Shown: positions 54,967 through 62,760 of the stretch, one piece after another
Numbering within the stretch: position 1 is the first letter of the stretch
Layout of the letters: every line of letters begins with the position of its first letter
Assembly (NCBI RefSeq): GCF_021462405.1
Contig: NZ_JAKEDU010000003.1
Location: 217,747 to 281,746 of the forward strand
Length of the DNA stretch: 64,000 nucleotides
Source: Thermus tengchongensis
GTDB lineage: Bacteria > Deinococcota > Deinococci > Deinococcales > Thermaceae
Direction: 5' to 3'
Notes under the pieces: model-generated
The model's database searches: none
Seen by the model: the letters and a program-made list of their open reading frames with translations, nothing else
What the model was told of the DNA's origin: nothing
Made by a program: the position numbers and the translations under genes

Positions 54967-55520
54967 CCGAGGAGCTCGGCCACCGGGAGAGAAAAGGAGG
55001 GGAAGGCCGCGGGAGCCAGGTGGTTTCCTGGGGCCAGGGTTTGGACTTCCCGGTAACCCTCGGGGGAGGGGGAGCGAAAGACGTGGAGCCGCTTGCCCTC
55101 CAGGTCCAGCACCCAGAGCTCAAGGACCCCATGGCGCGCGTATAGGGGTGCCTTAACCGCAAGGTCGTAGGCCAAGGAGGCCTCCGCCACCTCCACCAGG
55201 AGGAGGATATCCTGGGGGCCGGGGTGCTCCTCCTGGTAAAGGTCAGGCTGGGGGCGCAAAAGGGCCAGGTCCGGCTGGGGCTCGCTGAAAGGGCTAAGGC
55301 GCACGGGGTCCTGTACGGCGATAAGGCAGGCCCCTTCCATCTCCAAGGGGGTGAACAGGCGGCGAAGGCGCCGCACGGCGGCGGCATGGCGGCTACCGAT
55401 GGGGCTCATTTCCCAAACCTCTCCCTCCAGAAGCTCCACCCGGTTGTCCTCTCCCAGGAGGCCCGCCTGGGCCATCCTGTGGAACTCCTCCACGGTAAAC
55501 CGCTTGCGCACCGGGGTCAT
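54963..55520 (-). CDS. Uma2-family (DUF820) endonuclease-like protein
   Basis: 185 residues. KRFTVEEFHRMAQAGLLGEDNRVELLEGEVWEM (shown in part) opens the PD-(D/E)XK-like fold, with the typical Asp in PQPDLALLRP and DILLLVEVAEASLAYD (E-x-V-E core), then VKAPLYARHGVLELWVLDL. The family is abundant in Thermus and cyanobacteria; a nuclease role is predicted, not proven. Isolated gene. Confidence 0.88.
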   Translation of the reverse strand: MTPVRKRFTVEEFHRMAQAGLLGEDNRVELLEGEVWEMSPIGSRHAAAVRRLRRLFTPLEMEGACLIAVQDPVRLSPFSEPQPDLALLRPQPDLYQEEHPGPQDILLLVEVAEASLAYDLAVKAPLYARHGVLELWVLDLEGKRLHVFRSPSPEGYREVQTLAPGNHLAPAAFPSFSLPVAELLG

Positions 55521-55524
55521 GGTC

Positions 55525-56340
55525 TCATCTTAAAGCGGGTGGGTCTTCCTCCAGGAGATAGGCCACCGCGGCGTACCCCACCACGCGGCTTGCGTCATGG
55601 GAAGCCTCGGCGCTGGTGGCGTAGGCGAGGAGCCTAGGCCGCCATCCTAGCCCTTGGGCCAGGGCGGTGAGGGTGGCCCAGGGAAGGCGGCCGCAGGCCT
55701 CAGCCTCGGCCACCCCCTCCGCGTCCAGGGCCAGGGCCTTTTCCAGGGTGGAGGCGTCCCGCTTCCGGGCCACGGGGTCAGGGTGGTAGTGGGAGAGGTC
55801 GCTGGAGGCCACCACCAGGTCCTCCTCCCCCAGTTCCGGCAAGAGGGCCTCGGCCACCTCTTGGGGGGCCACCTCCCCGAAGAGGAGGGGGAGGATGGGC
55901 GTGCCCGGCAAGGCTACCTGGAAGAAGGGGAGGAGGACCTCGAGGCTGTGCTCCTCCCGGAAAGGCTCCTCATAGGTCAGAAAGGGAGGGCCCTTTTCCC
56001 CAAGCCTCCTCCCCCCTTCCAGGTCCACCGCCACCTCCCCCAAGGGGGTGGCCCAGGCCCGGTAGGGGTAAAAGGCTACGCCCAGGAAGGGCACAAAGTG
56101 GCTGGGCCCTAGAAGGAAAATCCGCTTCGCCTTTCCCCTCCAAGCGGAAAGGGCCCGGAAGCCCTCCGCCATCACCTTGCCGCAGTAGAAGTAGCCCGCG
56201 TGGGGGGCAAGAAGGCCCCGCACCCCTGGGTCAGGGGCGGCCTGGGCTTCTTGCAGGAGGCGTTCCACCTCCTGCCGGAGCCTTGCGGGTTCCGAGGGGT
56301 AAAAGTACCCGGCCACCGCCGGGGGCCTCACCAGGTCCAT
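55525..56340 (-). CDS. amrB: AmmeMemoRadiSam system protein B (MEMO1-like)
   Basis: 271 residues from MDLVRPPAVAGYFYPS. LLAPHAGYFYCGKVMAEGF, FLLGPSHFVPF, VVASSDLSHYHPDPVA and YATSAEASHDASRVVGYAA carry the His/Asp set shared with extradiol dioxygenases and MEMO1. A GTG at 56364 is an alternative start. It overlaps the radical-SAM gene. The third partner, AMMECR1, is not in the window. Pathway not firmly known. Confidence 0.88.
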   Translation of the reverse strand: MDLVRPPAVAGYFYPSEPARLRQEVERLLQEAQAAPDPGVRGLLAPHAGYFYCGKVMAEGFRALSAWRGKAKRIFLLGPSHFVPFLGVAFYPYRAWATPLGEVAVDLEGGRRLGEKGPPFLTYEEPFREEHSLEVLLPFFQVALPGTPILPLLFGEVAPQEVAEALLPELGEEDLVVASSDLSHYHPDPVARKRDASTLEKALALDAEGVAEAEACGRLPWATLTALAQGLGWRPRLLAYATSAEASHDASRVVGYAAVAYLLEEDPPALR

Positions 56341-57380
56341 ACCCCAGGGATCCTCCTCCCGCACCCTGGGCAGACGCCTGGGGTGTCCCAGAGGGTTTCC
56401 ACCCGGTAGCCCCGCCTCTGGACGAGGAGCCTGCCGCAGTCTGGGCAGCGGGTGGAACTTCGCTCCGGGTCCAGGACGTTGCCCACGTAGACAAACTTCA
56501 GGCCCTCCTCCTTGGCGATCTCGTAGGCCCGCACCAGGGTGGTGTGCCGGGTGGGCCTAAGGTCCAGCATGCGGTAGTCGGGGTGGGCGGCGGTGAGGTG
56601 CCAGGGCACTTCCGGGGAAAGCCCCTTGAGGAAGCGGGCCATGGCCCGCACCTCCTCCGGGGCATCGTTGTAGCCCTCCAGGAGGAGGGTGGTCACCTCC
56701 ACCCACACGCCCTTCGCCACCAGGTGCTCCAGGCTTTGCAGCACGGGTTTTAGCCGGGCCCCGCAGACCTCCCGGTAGAACTTCTCGGTGAAGCCCTTGA
56801 GGTCCACGTTGGCCGCATCCAGGTAGGGCGTTATGTACTCCCAGGCCTCCTCCGTTTCAAAGCCGCTGGTGACGAAGACGTTTTTCATGCCCCGTTCCTT
56901 GGCCAGCTTGGCCGTGTCGTGGGCGTATTCGATCCAGACGGCAGGCTCATTGTAGGTGTAGGCCAGAAGCCGCACCCCCAGGGCTTCGGCCTCCGCCACG
57001 ATGGCCTCCGGGGGCCAGTCCTCCCCGATGGGCCGGTCCAGGTGGCCTTCCGGCGTGACCTTGAACTCGCGGAACTGGGAAATCTGCCAGTTTTGACAGA
57101 AGGCGCAGAAGAGGTTGCACCCCACGGTGCCCACCGAGAGGATGCCCTCCCCAGGGTGGAAGTGGTAGAGGGGCTTCTTCTCCACGGGGTCCAGGTGGAC
57201 CGCGGCGGCCTTGCCGTAGGTGACCAGGTAGAGCCTCCCCCCGAGGTTGCGCCGCACCCCGCACTTGCCCGCACTGCCTTCGGGCACGGCGCAATAGTGG
57301 GCGCAGGCCCGGCACTGCACGTACCCCTTGGGCAAGGGCCGGGCCAGGTCAGCTTCCCTTAGGGTAGCGGTGAGGGTCAT
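56328..57380 (-). CDS. amrS: AmmeMemoRadiSam system radical SAM enzyme
   Basis: 350 residues. The radical-SAM cluster site is CNLFCAFCQNW (CxxxCxxC). Upstream are a four-Cys N-terminal region (VQCRACAHYC and GKCGV) and downstream a C-terminal four-Cys motif (CPDCGRLL, CPGCGRR), likely extra cluster or zinc sites. YTYNEPAVWIEYAHDTA is the conserved substrate segment. Pairs with the MEMO-like gene. Confidence 0.92.
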   Translation of the reverse strand: MTLTATLREADLARPLPKGYVQCRACAHYCAVPEGSAGKCGVRRNLGGRLYLVTYGKAAAVHLDPVEKKPLYHFHPGEGILSVGTVGCNLFCAFCQNWQISQFREFKVTPEGHLDRPIGEDWPPEAIVAEAEALGVRLLAYTYNEPAVWIEYAHDTAKLAKERGMKNVFVTSGFETEEAWEYITPYLDAANVDLKGFTEKFYREVCGARLKPVLQSLEHLVAKGVWVEVTTLLLEGYNDAPEEVRAMARFLKGLSPEVPWHLTAAHPDYRMLDLRPTRHTTLVRAYEIAKEEGLKFVYVGNVLDPERSSTRCPDCGRLLVQRRGYRVETLWDTPGVCPGCGRRIPGVWTW

Positions 57381-57427
57381 TTCATAGGGCCTACCCTCAG
57401 GATAGCACCGGCGGAGGGGCTCTTGCG

Positions 57428-57433
57428 TAGACT
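57428..57433 (+). promoter_or_regulatory. Leaderless-type -10 (TAGACT)
   Basis: Ends 7 nt before the GTG of the SWIM-protein gene. Confidence 0.4.
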
Positions 57434-57439
57434 TTAGGC

Positions 57440-58876
57440 GTGGCCGCCTTCCCCCCCGAAAGGGAGGAGGACTTCGCCCCCCATGTGCCGGAAGAGGTCC
57501 TCCGCCGGGGCCTGGCCTACTTCAAGGAGGGCCGGGTGCGCCGCCTTTTCCGGGTGGGGGAGAGGCTTCTGGGGGAGGTGCAAGGCTCCGAGCCCACCCC
57601 CTACCGGGTGGAGGTGGGGCCGGGGCTTGTGGGGCGGTGTACCTGCCCCTACCCCTCCTTTCCCTGCAAGCACGCGGTGGCCCTTCTCTACGCTCACCTG
57701 GAGCGGAAGGCCCAGGACCTGGGGGCCCTTTTGGCGGCCCTGCCCCCGGAGGAGGCCAAGGGCCTCCTCCTGCGCCTGGCTCACCTCCCCGAGGTGGCCC
57801 TCCTCCTGGCCGAGGCCCTGGTGCCGGAGGAGGCCTTCTTGGAGGGGGTGCGGGCCCTGCGCCAGGCCTTCCGCCTGGGGGAAGGGGAGGAGGAGGCCAG
57901 GAGGCTTCTTTTACGCCTGGACCGGGCGGGAAGGAAGGAGGTGGAGGCCTTTTTGGAGGCCCTGCCCCTGGCGCCCTTCGACCCCGAGCCCTACCTGCGG
58001 GCGGCTTTGGCGCGCTATTTGCAACTTTCCCCTAGGCTTTCCTTCCTCCTCGCCCTTTACCTGCGCCACCCCTCGGAGGGGGTGCGGGAGGCCTTCTTGG
58101 AGGCGGCTTTGGAGGAGCCAAATGGGGCTTTGGGCCTCCTCCAGGGGGCGGATCCCTCAGGGCTCAAGCGGGGGCTTCGGGCGGAGCTCCTCTTCCGCCT
58201 GGGGCGGGTGGAGGAGGCCTTGGGGGCGTTGCGGGAGGGCCTCGAGGGGGTGGAGGACTACCTCCTCCTGGTGGAGCGGCTTCTCGCCCTGGGCCGGACG
58301 GAGGAGGCCCTCAAGTACGCGGAGGAGGCCCGGGAATGGTTCGGCAAGGACCCCAGGCTCCTTCCCCTTTTGGACCTCCTGGTGGCCCACCGGGGAAGCC
58401 CGGAGGACCACCGGGCCCGCTTCGCCCTAAAGCCCAACCTGGAGGACTACCTGGCCCTCAAGGCCAAGCTGGGCCGGGCCTTTCCCGAGGAGCGCAAGGC
58501 CCTCCTGCGCCAAGTCAAAGACCCCGCCCTCCTCGCCCGCATCTACCTTCTGGAGGAGGATTGGAAGGCCCTGGACCGCCTCCTCAAGGGCGCCCCGCCC
58601 GAGGCCTACCCCCGCTTGGCGGAGGCCCTGGAGGCGAGGCTTCCCGAGGAAGCCAAAAAGCTCTACCTGGAAGGGGCAAGGCGGGAAACGGAGAAAGGCA
58701 CCCGTAAGGCCTACCGGGAGGCGGCGGGTCTTCTCCTGCGCCTGGCCCGTTTGGACCCCAAGGGGGCGCGGGAGGCGGCTTGGGTTTTGGCCCGGGCCTT
58801 TCCCCGGAGGAAGGCCCTTTGGGAGGAGCTAGGGCCCCTGCTCTCGGAGAACCCTCATGAGCCTGCCCCAAAATAG
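57440..58876 (+). CDS. SWIM zinc-finger protein with TPR-like helical region
   Basis: 478 residues, GTG start. The SWIM finger is CTCPYPSFPCKHAVALLYAH (CxCx6CxH) at residues 68-87. The rest is a long alpha-helical solenoid rich in Leu/Ala/Glu (RVEEALGALREGLEGVEDYL and similar), TPR-like. SWIM domains bind DNA or proteins; those in bacteria often accompany SNF2 helicases, but none is adjacent. Overlaps the acyltransferase gene by 20 nt. Confidence 0.82.
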   Translation: MAAFPPEREEDFAPHVPEEVLRRGLAYFKEGRVRRLFRVGERLLGEVQGSEPTPYRVEVGPGLVGRCTCPYPSFPCKHAVALLYAHLERKAQDLGALLAALPPEEAKGLLLRLAHLPEVALLLAEALVPEEAFLEGVRALRQAFRLGEGEEEARRLLLRLDRAGRKEVEAFLEALPLAPFDPEPYLRAALARYLQLSPRLSFLLALYLRHPSEGVREAFLEAALEEPNGALGLLQGADPSGLKRGLRAELLFRLGRVEEALGALREGLEGVEDYLLLVERLLALGRTEEALKYAEEAREWFGKDPRLLPLLDLLVAHRGSPEDHRARFALKPNLEDYLALKAKLGRAFPEERKALLRQVKDPALLARIYLLEEDWKALDRLLKGAPPEAYPRLAEALEARLPEEAKKLYLEGARRETEKGTRKAYREAAGLLLRLARLDPKGAREAAWVLARAFPRRKALWEELGPLLSENPHEPAPK

Positions 58877-59897
58877 TCCTGTGGAGCGCTTTCCCTGGGT
58901 GGAGGTCTTCCGGGGTTTAGCCATCCTCGAGGTGGTCCTGCACCACGTGACGGGCCGCTTCCTCCGGGAGCTTGCCCCGGAAAGCCCGGCCTGGTTTCTC
59001 CTGGCGGCGGTCAACCGCACCCTGCACTTCGCGGTGCCCGCCTTCCTCTTCATGACCGCCCTGGTCCTAGGAGCAGGGCTTCTGAGGGAGTTCCGCTTGG
59101 GCCGCTACCTCAAAAACCGCGCCCTGCGCCTCCTCTGGCCCTACCTCCTCTGGAGCGGCGTCTACCTGGCCTTCCGCTACTGGGATCACGGGGTTTTCCA
59201 GCCCGAGCGCCTTGTTCACCAGCTCCTTTGGGGCAAGGCCTACTTCCACCTCTACTTCCTGGCGGTGGCCCTGCAGCTTACCCTGCTCCTCCCCCTCTTC
59301 CTCCCCTTCCTCCGGAGGCGGCCTCACGGGGCCTGGTTTCTCCTCCTGGGGGTGGGGCTTACCCTCTTGGTCTACTTCCTGAACCGCCACTACCGTTTCC
59401 TGCCCTATCCAGGGAGCTTTGTCCTTTGGTACACCCCGGCCATCGTGCTGGGCCTTTACCTGGCGAGCCGCCTGGAACACCTCCCCCGCCTCCTGCGCCT
59501 TTGGCCTTTGGCCCTGCTCCTGGCTGTCCTGGGCCTCTGGGGATACCTGCCCCTGGCCCTAGACGTCCTGCGGCGCCTTCCGGTGAACACCTTCCACTAC
59601 CAGGCCTTCCACTGGCTCTTCACCACCGCCATGGCCTTCCTCCTCCTGGCCTTGGCCTTCGCCCTGGCCCGCACCCCCTTGCGGGGCCCCTTGGCCTTCC
59701 TGGGCCGCTACTCCCTGCAGATCTACCTGCTCCACCCCATGGTGCTCCGCCTTTTGGAGAAGTACCCCGGCTTCCCGGAGCCCTTGGGGCTTAAGCCTGC
59801 CTTCGCCATCTACCTGGGCCTGGCCCTCCTCCTGCCCCTCCTCCTGGCCCGGCTTTTGGCCCGGGCCCGGGTCTCGGTGGCGGTCTTCGGCCGCTGA
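58857..59897 (+). CDS. Acyltransferase 3 family membrane protein
   Basis: 346 residues with about ten membrane helices. WVEVFRGLAILEVVLHHVTG is the start typical of the family, with the catalytic His in LHH. LRLLWPYLLWSGVYL and FLGRYSLQIYLLHPMVLR (second conserved His) follow. Such proteins O-acylate sugars in surface polymers. ATG overlaps the SWIM gene. The 98 bases after its stop contain no gene. Confidence 0.88.
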   Translation: MSLPQNSPVERFPWVEVFRGLAILEVVLHHVTGRFLRELAPESPAWFLLAAVNRTLHFAVPAFLFMTALVLGAGLLREFRLGRYLKNRALRLLWPYLLWSGVYLAFRYWDHGVFQPERLVHQLLWGKAYFHLYFLAVALQLTLLLPLFLPFLRRRPHGAWFLLLGVGLTLLVYFLNRHYRFLPYPGSFVLWYTPAIVLGLYLASRLEHLPRLLRLWPLALLLAVLGLWGYLPLALDVLRRLPVNTFHYQAFHWLFTTAMAFLLLALAFALARTPLRGPLAFLGRYSLQIYLLHPMVLRLLEKYPGFPEPLGLKPAFAIYLGLALLLPLLLARLLARARVSVAVFGR

Positions 59898-59995
59898 TAT
59901 CCCACCTGGACCCCATCCGCGTGGTGGCCCCGGCCAACGGTTGAGGCAGGGCCTTGGGTTCCGGGAAAGGAGGGCAGGCTTCTGGGGAAAAGGGT

Positions 59996-60889
59996 ATGAG
60001 GGCATGGGTTGGTCTTTTCCTGGCCTTGCTCTTCCTCCTAGGGGGAGGATCCCCTAGCTGGGAGCGGGTTCCAGGGGGCATCCTCTACCAAAGGGAAGGG
60101 GTTAGGCTCTTCGCCGAGCTGTGCCTGCCCCAAGGGCGGGCAAGCCGGGTCCTGGTCCTGGTGCCGGGGGGCTTCGGCCCTCCCACGGAGGCCATGGGAG
60201 AGCGGTGCCGCCGGTGGGCGGCAAGGGGTTTCCTGGCCGTGGTTCCCCACCTCCGCGGACGGGGGAGGAGTGGGGGGCGCATCACCGGCTGCCTCGAGGA
60301 GGCGGAGGACCTGGCCCTCCTGGGCCGGATCCTGCCCCAACTTGGGGTGAGGGCCCACGCCTACGCCGGCTACTCCCTGGGGGCCTGCGTGGCCCTGAAG
60401 GCCGCCGCCCTGGAAGGAAAGGCCCGGGGAGTGGCCTTCGTCATCGGGCCCGTGGACTTTGCCGAACAGGTGGAGATCCTCAGGCGCACCCGGCCTGAGG
60501 CCCTCGCCCGCTGGCGGGAGATCTTCGGAGGGCTCCCAGAGGAGTGCCTGGAGTGCTACCGGAGGCAAAGCCCCTTGCCTTTGGCCGCCCGGCTCCAGGC
60601 CCCCCTCCTGGTGGTCCAGGCGGGCAACGACCCCTTGATCCCACCCGCCCAGGCTTGCCGCTTGCGGGATGTGCGGGAGGAGGCGGGGCGGCGGGTGCAC
60701 CAGGTGGCCCTCACCCGGGAAGGAGAGGCCTGGACCCTCCCCCTCACCAAAGGGCGGGCTTGCCTCAGGCCCACAGGGTTTGGCTCCCTGGCGGAGGACC
60801 ACCTGATCCTCTTCCCCGATCTGCACCACGCCGTGACCCCGGCCATGGAGGCCCTGGTGGAGCGGTTTGTTCTGGCCTGGCTCCGCTAA
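59996..60889 (+). CDS. Exported alpha/beta hydrolase (dienelactone-hydrolase-like)
   Basis: 297 residues from ATG 59996 with signal peptide (AWVGLFLALLFLLGGGSPSW). The oxyanion region VLVPGGFGPP, nucleophile elbow YAGYSLGACVALKAA (Gly-Tyr-Ser-Leu-Gly), Asp in VVQAGNDPLIPP, and a late His in LHHAVTPA complete a triad. Four Cys are spread through the mature part and may form disulfides. Natural substrate unknown. Its stop shares CTAA with the convergent MNT gene. Confidence 0.82.
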   Translation: MRAWVGLFLALLFLLGGGSPSWERVPGGILYQREGVRLFAELCLPQGRASRVLVLVPGGFGPPTEAMGERCRRWAARGFLAVVPHLRGRGRSGGRITGCLEEAEDLALLGRILPQLGVRAHAYAGYSLGACVALKAAALEGKARGVAFVIGPVDFAEQVEILRRTRPEALARWREIFGGLPEECLECYRRQSPLPLAARLQAPLLVVQAGNDPLIPPAQACRLRDVREEAGRRVHQVALTREGEAWTLPLTKGRACLRPTGFGSLAEDHLILFPDLHHAVTPAMEALVERFVLAWLR

Positions 60890-61218
60890 GGGGCCAAAAG
60901 GGGTATGGCCTGGGCCAGCATCCGCCTAAGAAGGGGTTCTAGGGCCTTGGCTTCCTCCTCCGTGTAGGCGTGAAGCTCCACCGGAAGGCCCCCAAAGGCC
61001 TTTCGCGCCAGGCGGTGGAGGTCTTGGCGGGAAGGGCCTTCGTAGATGAGGAGCACGTCCACGTCGCTTCCCGGTAGCGCCCGACCCGCGGCCCAGGAAC
61101 CGAAGAGGTAGGCCCGCCGCAGGGGAACTTCTTCCTGGAGCACCGCTAGCCCCTCCCGCAGGCGCTTTAGGATTTCCTCCTTAGTCCATGGGGGGAAGAA
61201 GACCCTTACAGAAGGCAT
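60886..61218 (-). CDS. MNT-type nucleotidyltransferase (antitoxin of HEPN/MNT pair)
   Basis: 110 residues from the ATG complementary to 61216-61218, which has GAGGAGG four bases upstream. Core motif LFGSWAAGRALPGSDVDVLL (GSx10DxD) is the minimal nucleotidyltransferase site, with the third acidic residue near VELHAY. In MntA/HepT systems the MNT protein adenylylates and silences the HEPN toxin. It overlaps the HEPN gene by 38 nt. Confidence 0.87.
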   Translation of the reverse strand: MPSVRVFFPPWTKEEILKRLREGLAVLQEEVPLRRAYLFGSWAAGRALPGSDVDVLLIYEGPSRQDLHRLARKAFGGLPVELHAYTEEEAKALEPLLRRMLAQAIPLLAP

Positions 61219-61594
61219 AGACCTCCTCGGCATAGCGTAAGAGCCTTTCGGCCTCCGGACGCCGGTACCGCTCAAAGGGAGCCCCTTCGGGGAGGGCGTC
61301 GGGGTAACGGGTGGGGATGTAGGCCTTGTCCAACTCGCTGGCCCCGTCCAGAAGGGCTTCGCTCACGGGGTATTGTCGGGCCAGCTCCTCCAGGAGGCCC
61401 TGCACCGAATGTCCCCAGGCCACGGCCCCCAGATGCTGAAAGACGGCTTTGACCGCTTTTTCCGCTGCCTGCTGAGCGGAAAAGGCAGCCCATTCGTAAA
61501 ACCCGTTCTCCAGAGCGAAGCGCGCGTGCTCCAGGTCCCTTTTCGCCTGAAGGAAAAAATCCCGGCTTCGCTCCACAAAGGCAGTATAGACCAT
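61181..61594 (-). CDS. HEPN-domain protein (toxin of HEPN/MNT pair)
   Basis: 137 residues from MVYTAFVERSRDFFLQAKRD. WAAFSAQQAAEKAVKAVFQH and WGHSVQGLLEEL are the HEPN helices; ALENGFYEW precedes them. The common Rx4-6H catalytic motif is not obvious, so RNase activity is uncertain. The ATG lies only 6 nt from the inverted repeat of the decayed insertion sequence, so the original promoter has been replaced. Confidence 0.85.
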   Translation of the reverse strand: MVYTAFVERSRDFFLQAKRDLEHARFALENGFYEWAAFSAQQAAEKAVKAVFQHLGAVAWGHSVQGLLEELARQYPVSEALLDGASELDKAYIPTRYPDALPEGAPFERYRRPEAERLLRYAEEVYAFCKGLLPPMD

Positions 61595-61599
61595 GCCAG

Positions 61600-62576
61600 A
61601 CTTGACCGCTATACGGCATATAGCCCCAGGAACCGCAGCGCGGCCAGGGGGTTGAAGGAGAAGGCCTCCAAGGCCGCCTTCTTCCGGCGTATCCCCTTCC
61701 AGTTCAGCCACGACACCAAATGCGCCCGCAACATCGCCAGCACCTCACCCCCTCGCCCCCACACCTGAGAAGCATCCTCCCGCAAAAGCACGTCCCGCAC
61801 CCAAAAAGACCCGTTCTCCACACCCCACCGCCCCACCCAAACCTCCCCCAGCACCCCAGCATCCGCCTCATCAATGTGTTTGCCCAGAGGGCAAAGCATC
61901 CGGCCCCAGGCTGGTCAGGGCCTACCCCTCCGTCCGCCCCACCTCCCCGTCCCCCTCCCGCTCCCACACCGCCCGGGTCTCCCCAGGCAAAGCCCCCTCC
62001 GCCATCCCCGCCAACACCTCCCGCACCCACCCCAGCAACTCCCCCTGGTTCCCCTTCAAGACCAGGAAGTACTCCCCCCTTTTGCCCGCACCCCGGGGGC
62101 CACCTCGGGGTACAGGAAGCCCGCATCCCCTACCACCACCTCCCCGCCAGACCCCCGGCCCCCAGGCGCTCCAAAAGCTCCAGGAGAGCCCCCTGTTCGC
62201 TTCCCTCCGCCCTGGCCTGGGCCAGGGTCCGCCCCAGGGAAAGGGCCCATGTCACGGGCGAAGCCCGTACCTTGGCCTCGACCAGGCGCACCTGGGGGCT
62301 CTTGCCCTTGCCGCTTCCCCGGAGGGCCTTCCCGTCGGCCACCAGGACCTTTTCCCCTTCCCGCTCCGTTTCCGGGAAGACGGCGGCCAGGGCCTGGGCC
62401 GAGGCTTGGGGGTCCAGGCGGTGGAGGAGCCCGGTGAGGGCGGTGTGGCCCGGGGGCTTGCGCAGGCCCAGGTGGGGGAGGAGGTGGGGGTGGGCGCGGG
62501 GGTCGGGAACCTGGGATAGGGCTTCGCGCAGGGTCATGGAGGGCTATCTACCCCAAAAGGGGTATACCGGTCAAGT
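61600..62576 (-). mobile_element. Decayed ISAs1-type insertion sequence
   Basis: Terminal inverted repeats ACTTGACCGCTATAC (61600-61614) and its match ACTTGACCGGTATAC read from the other strand (62562-62576), 14 of 15 identical. They bound 977 bp, shorter than usual for the family, so internal material is probably lost. No target duplication is visible (flanks CATGCCAG and TTGGTCCA), so the insertion is old or rearranged. Confidence 0.8.
61609..62537 (-). pseudogene. ISAs1-family transposase, frameshifted
   Basis: Three pieces in different frames. 62537-62130 encodes the N-terminal part: MTLREALSQVPDPR, HTALTGLLHRLDP, and VLVADGKALRGSGKGKSP with the DDE-type Asp. Around 62146-62056 another frame reads VVVGDAGFLYPEVA and a KGGEYFLVLKGNQGELL-like stretch. 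61899-61609 encodes the C-terminus REDASQVWGRGGEVLAMLRA and NPLAALRFLGLY. At least two frameshifts and stops separate them, so no active transposase is made. Confidence 0.8.
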
Positions 62577-62760
62577 TTGGTCCAAAGGGCTGAACCTTCA
62601 CACGGCTTTCACACGACTTGCTAACATGAAACCCGTAGGGGAGGTTGCGAACAGTTGCCCCCCAGCCACCCTTTCCCTACCCCACACCAAGTCCTGCTCC
62701 CAAATCCCGTCATCCCCCACAACCTCCCTTCGTACAGGGCAAAAGGCTTAGCCCTCTAGA
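62577..62760 (+). other. Gap between the insertion sequence and the TnpB-like gene
   Basis: 184 bases, locally less GC-rich on one side, with no coding potential seen. TAGAAT (62756-62761) overlaps the first ATG of the next gene and could be a -10 for the GTG at 62782. No clear IS200/IS605 end hairpin or tnpA was found. Confidence 0.4.

Noticed and set aside
61720..62751. 343-codon plus-strand frame, extremely Pro-rich, across the insertion sequence
   Set aside because: It is antisense to the decayed transposase, has low-complexity Pro/Ser composition, and crosses the inverted repeat.
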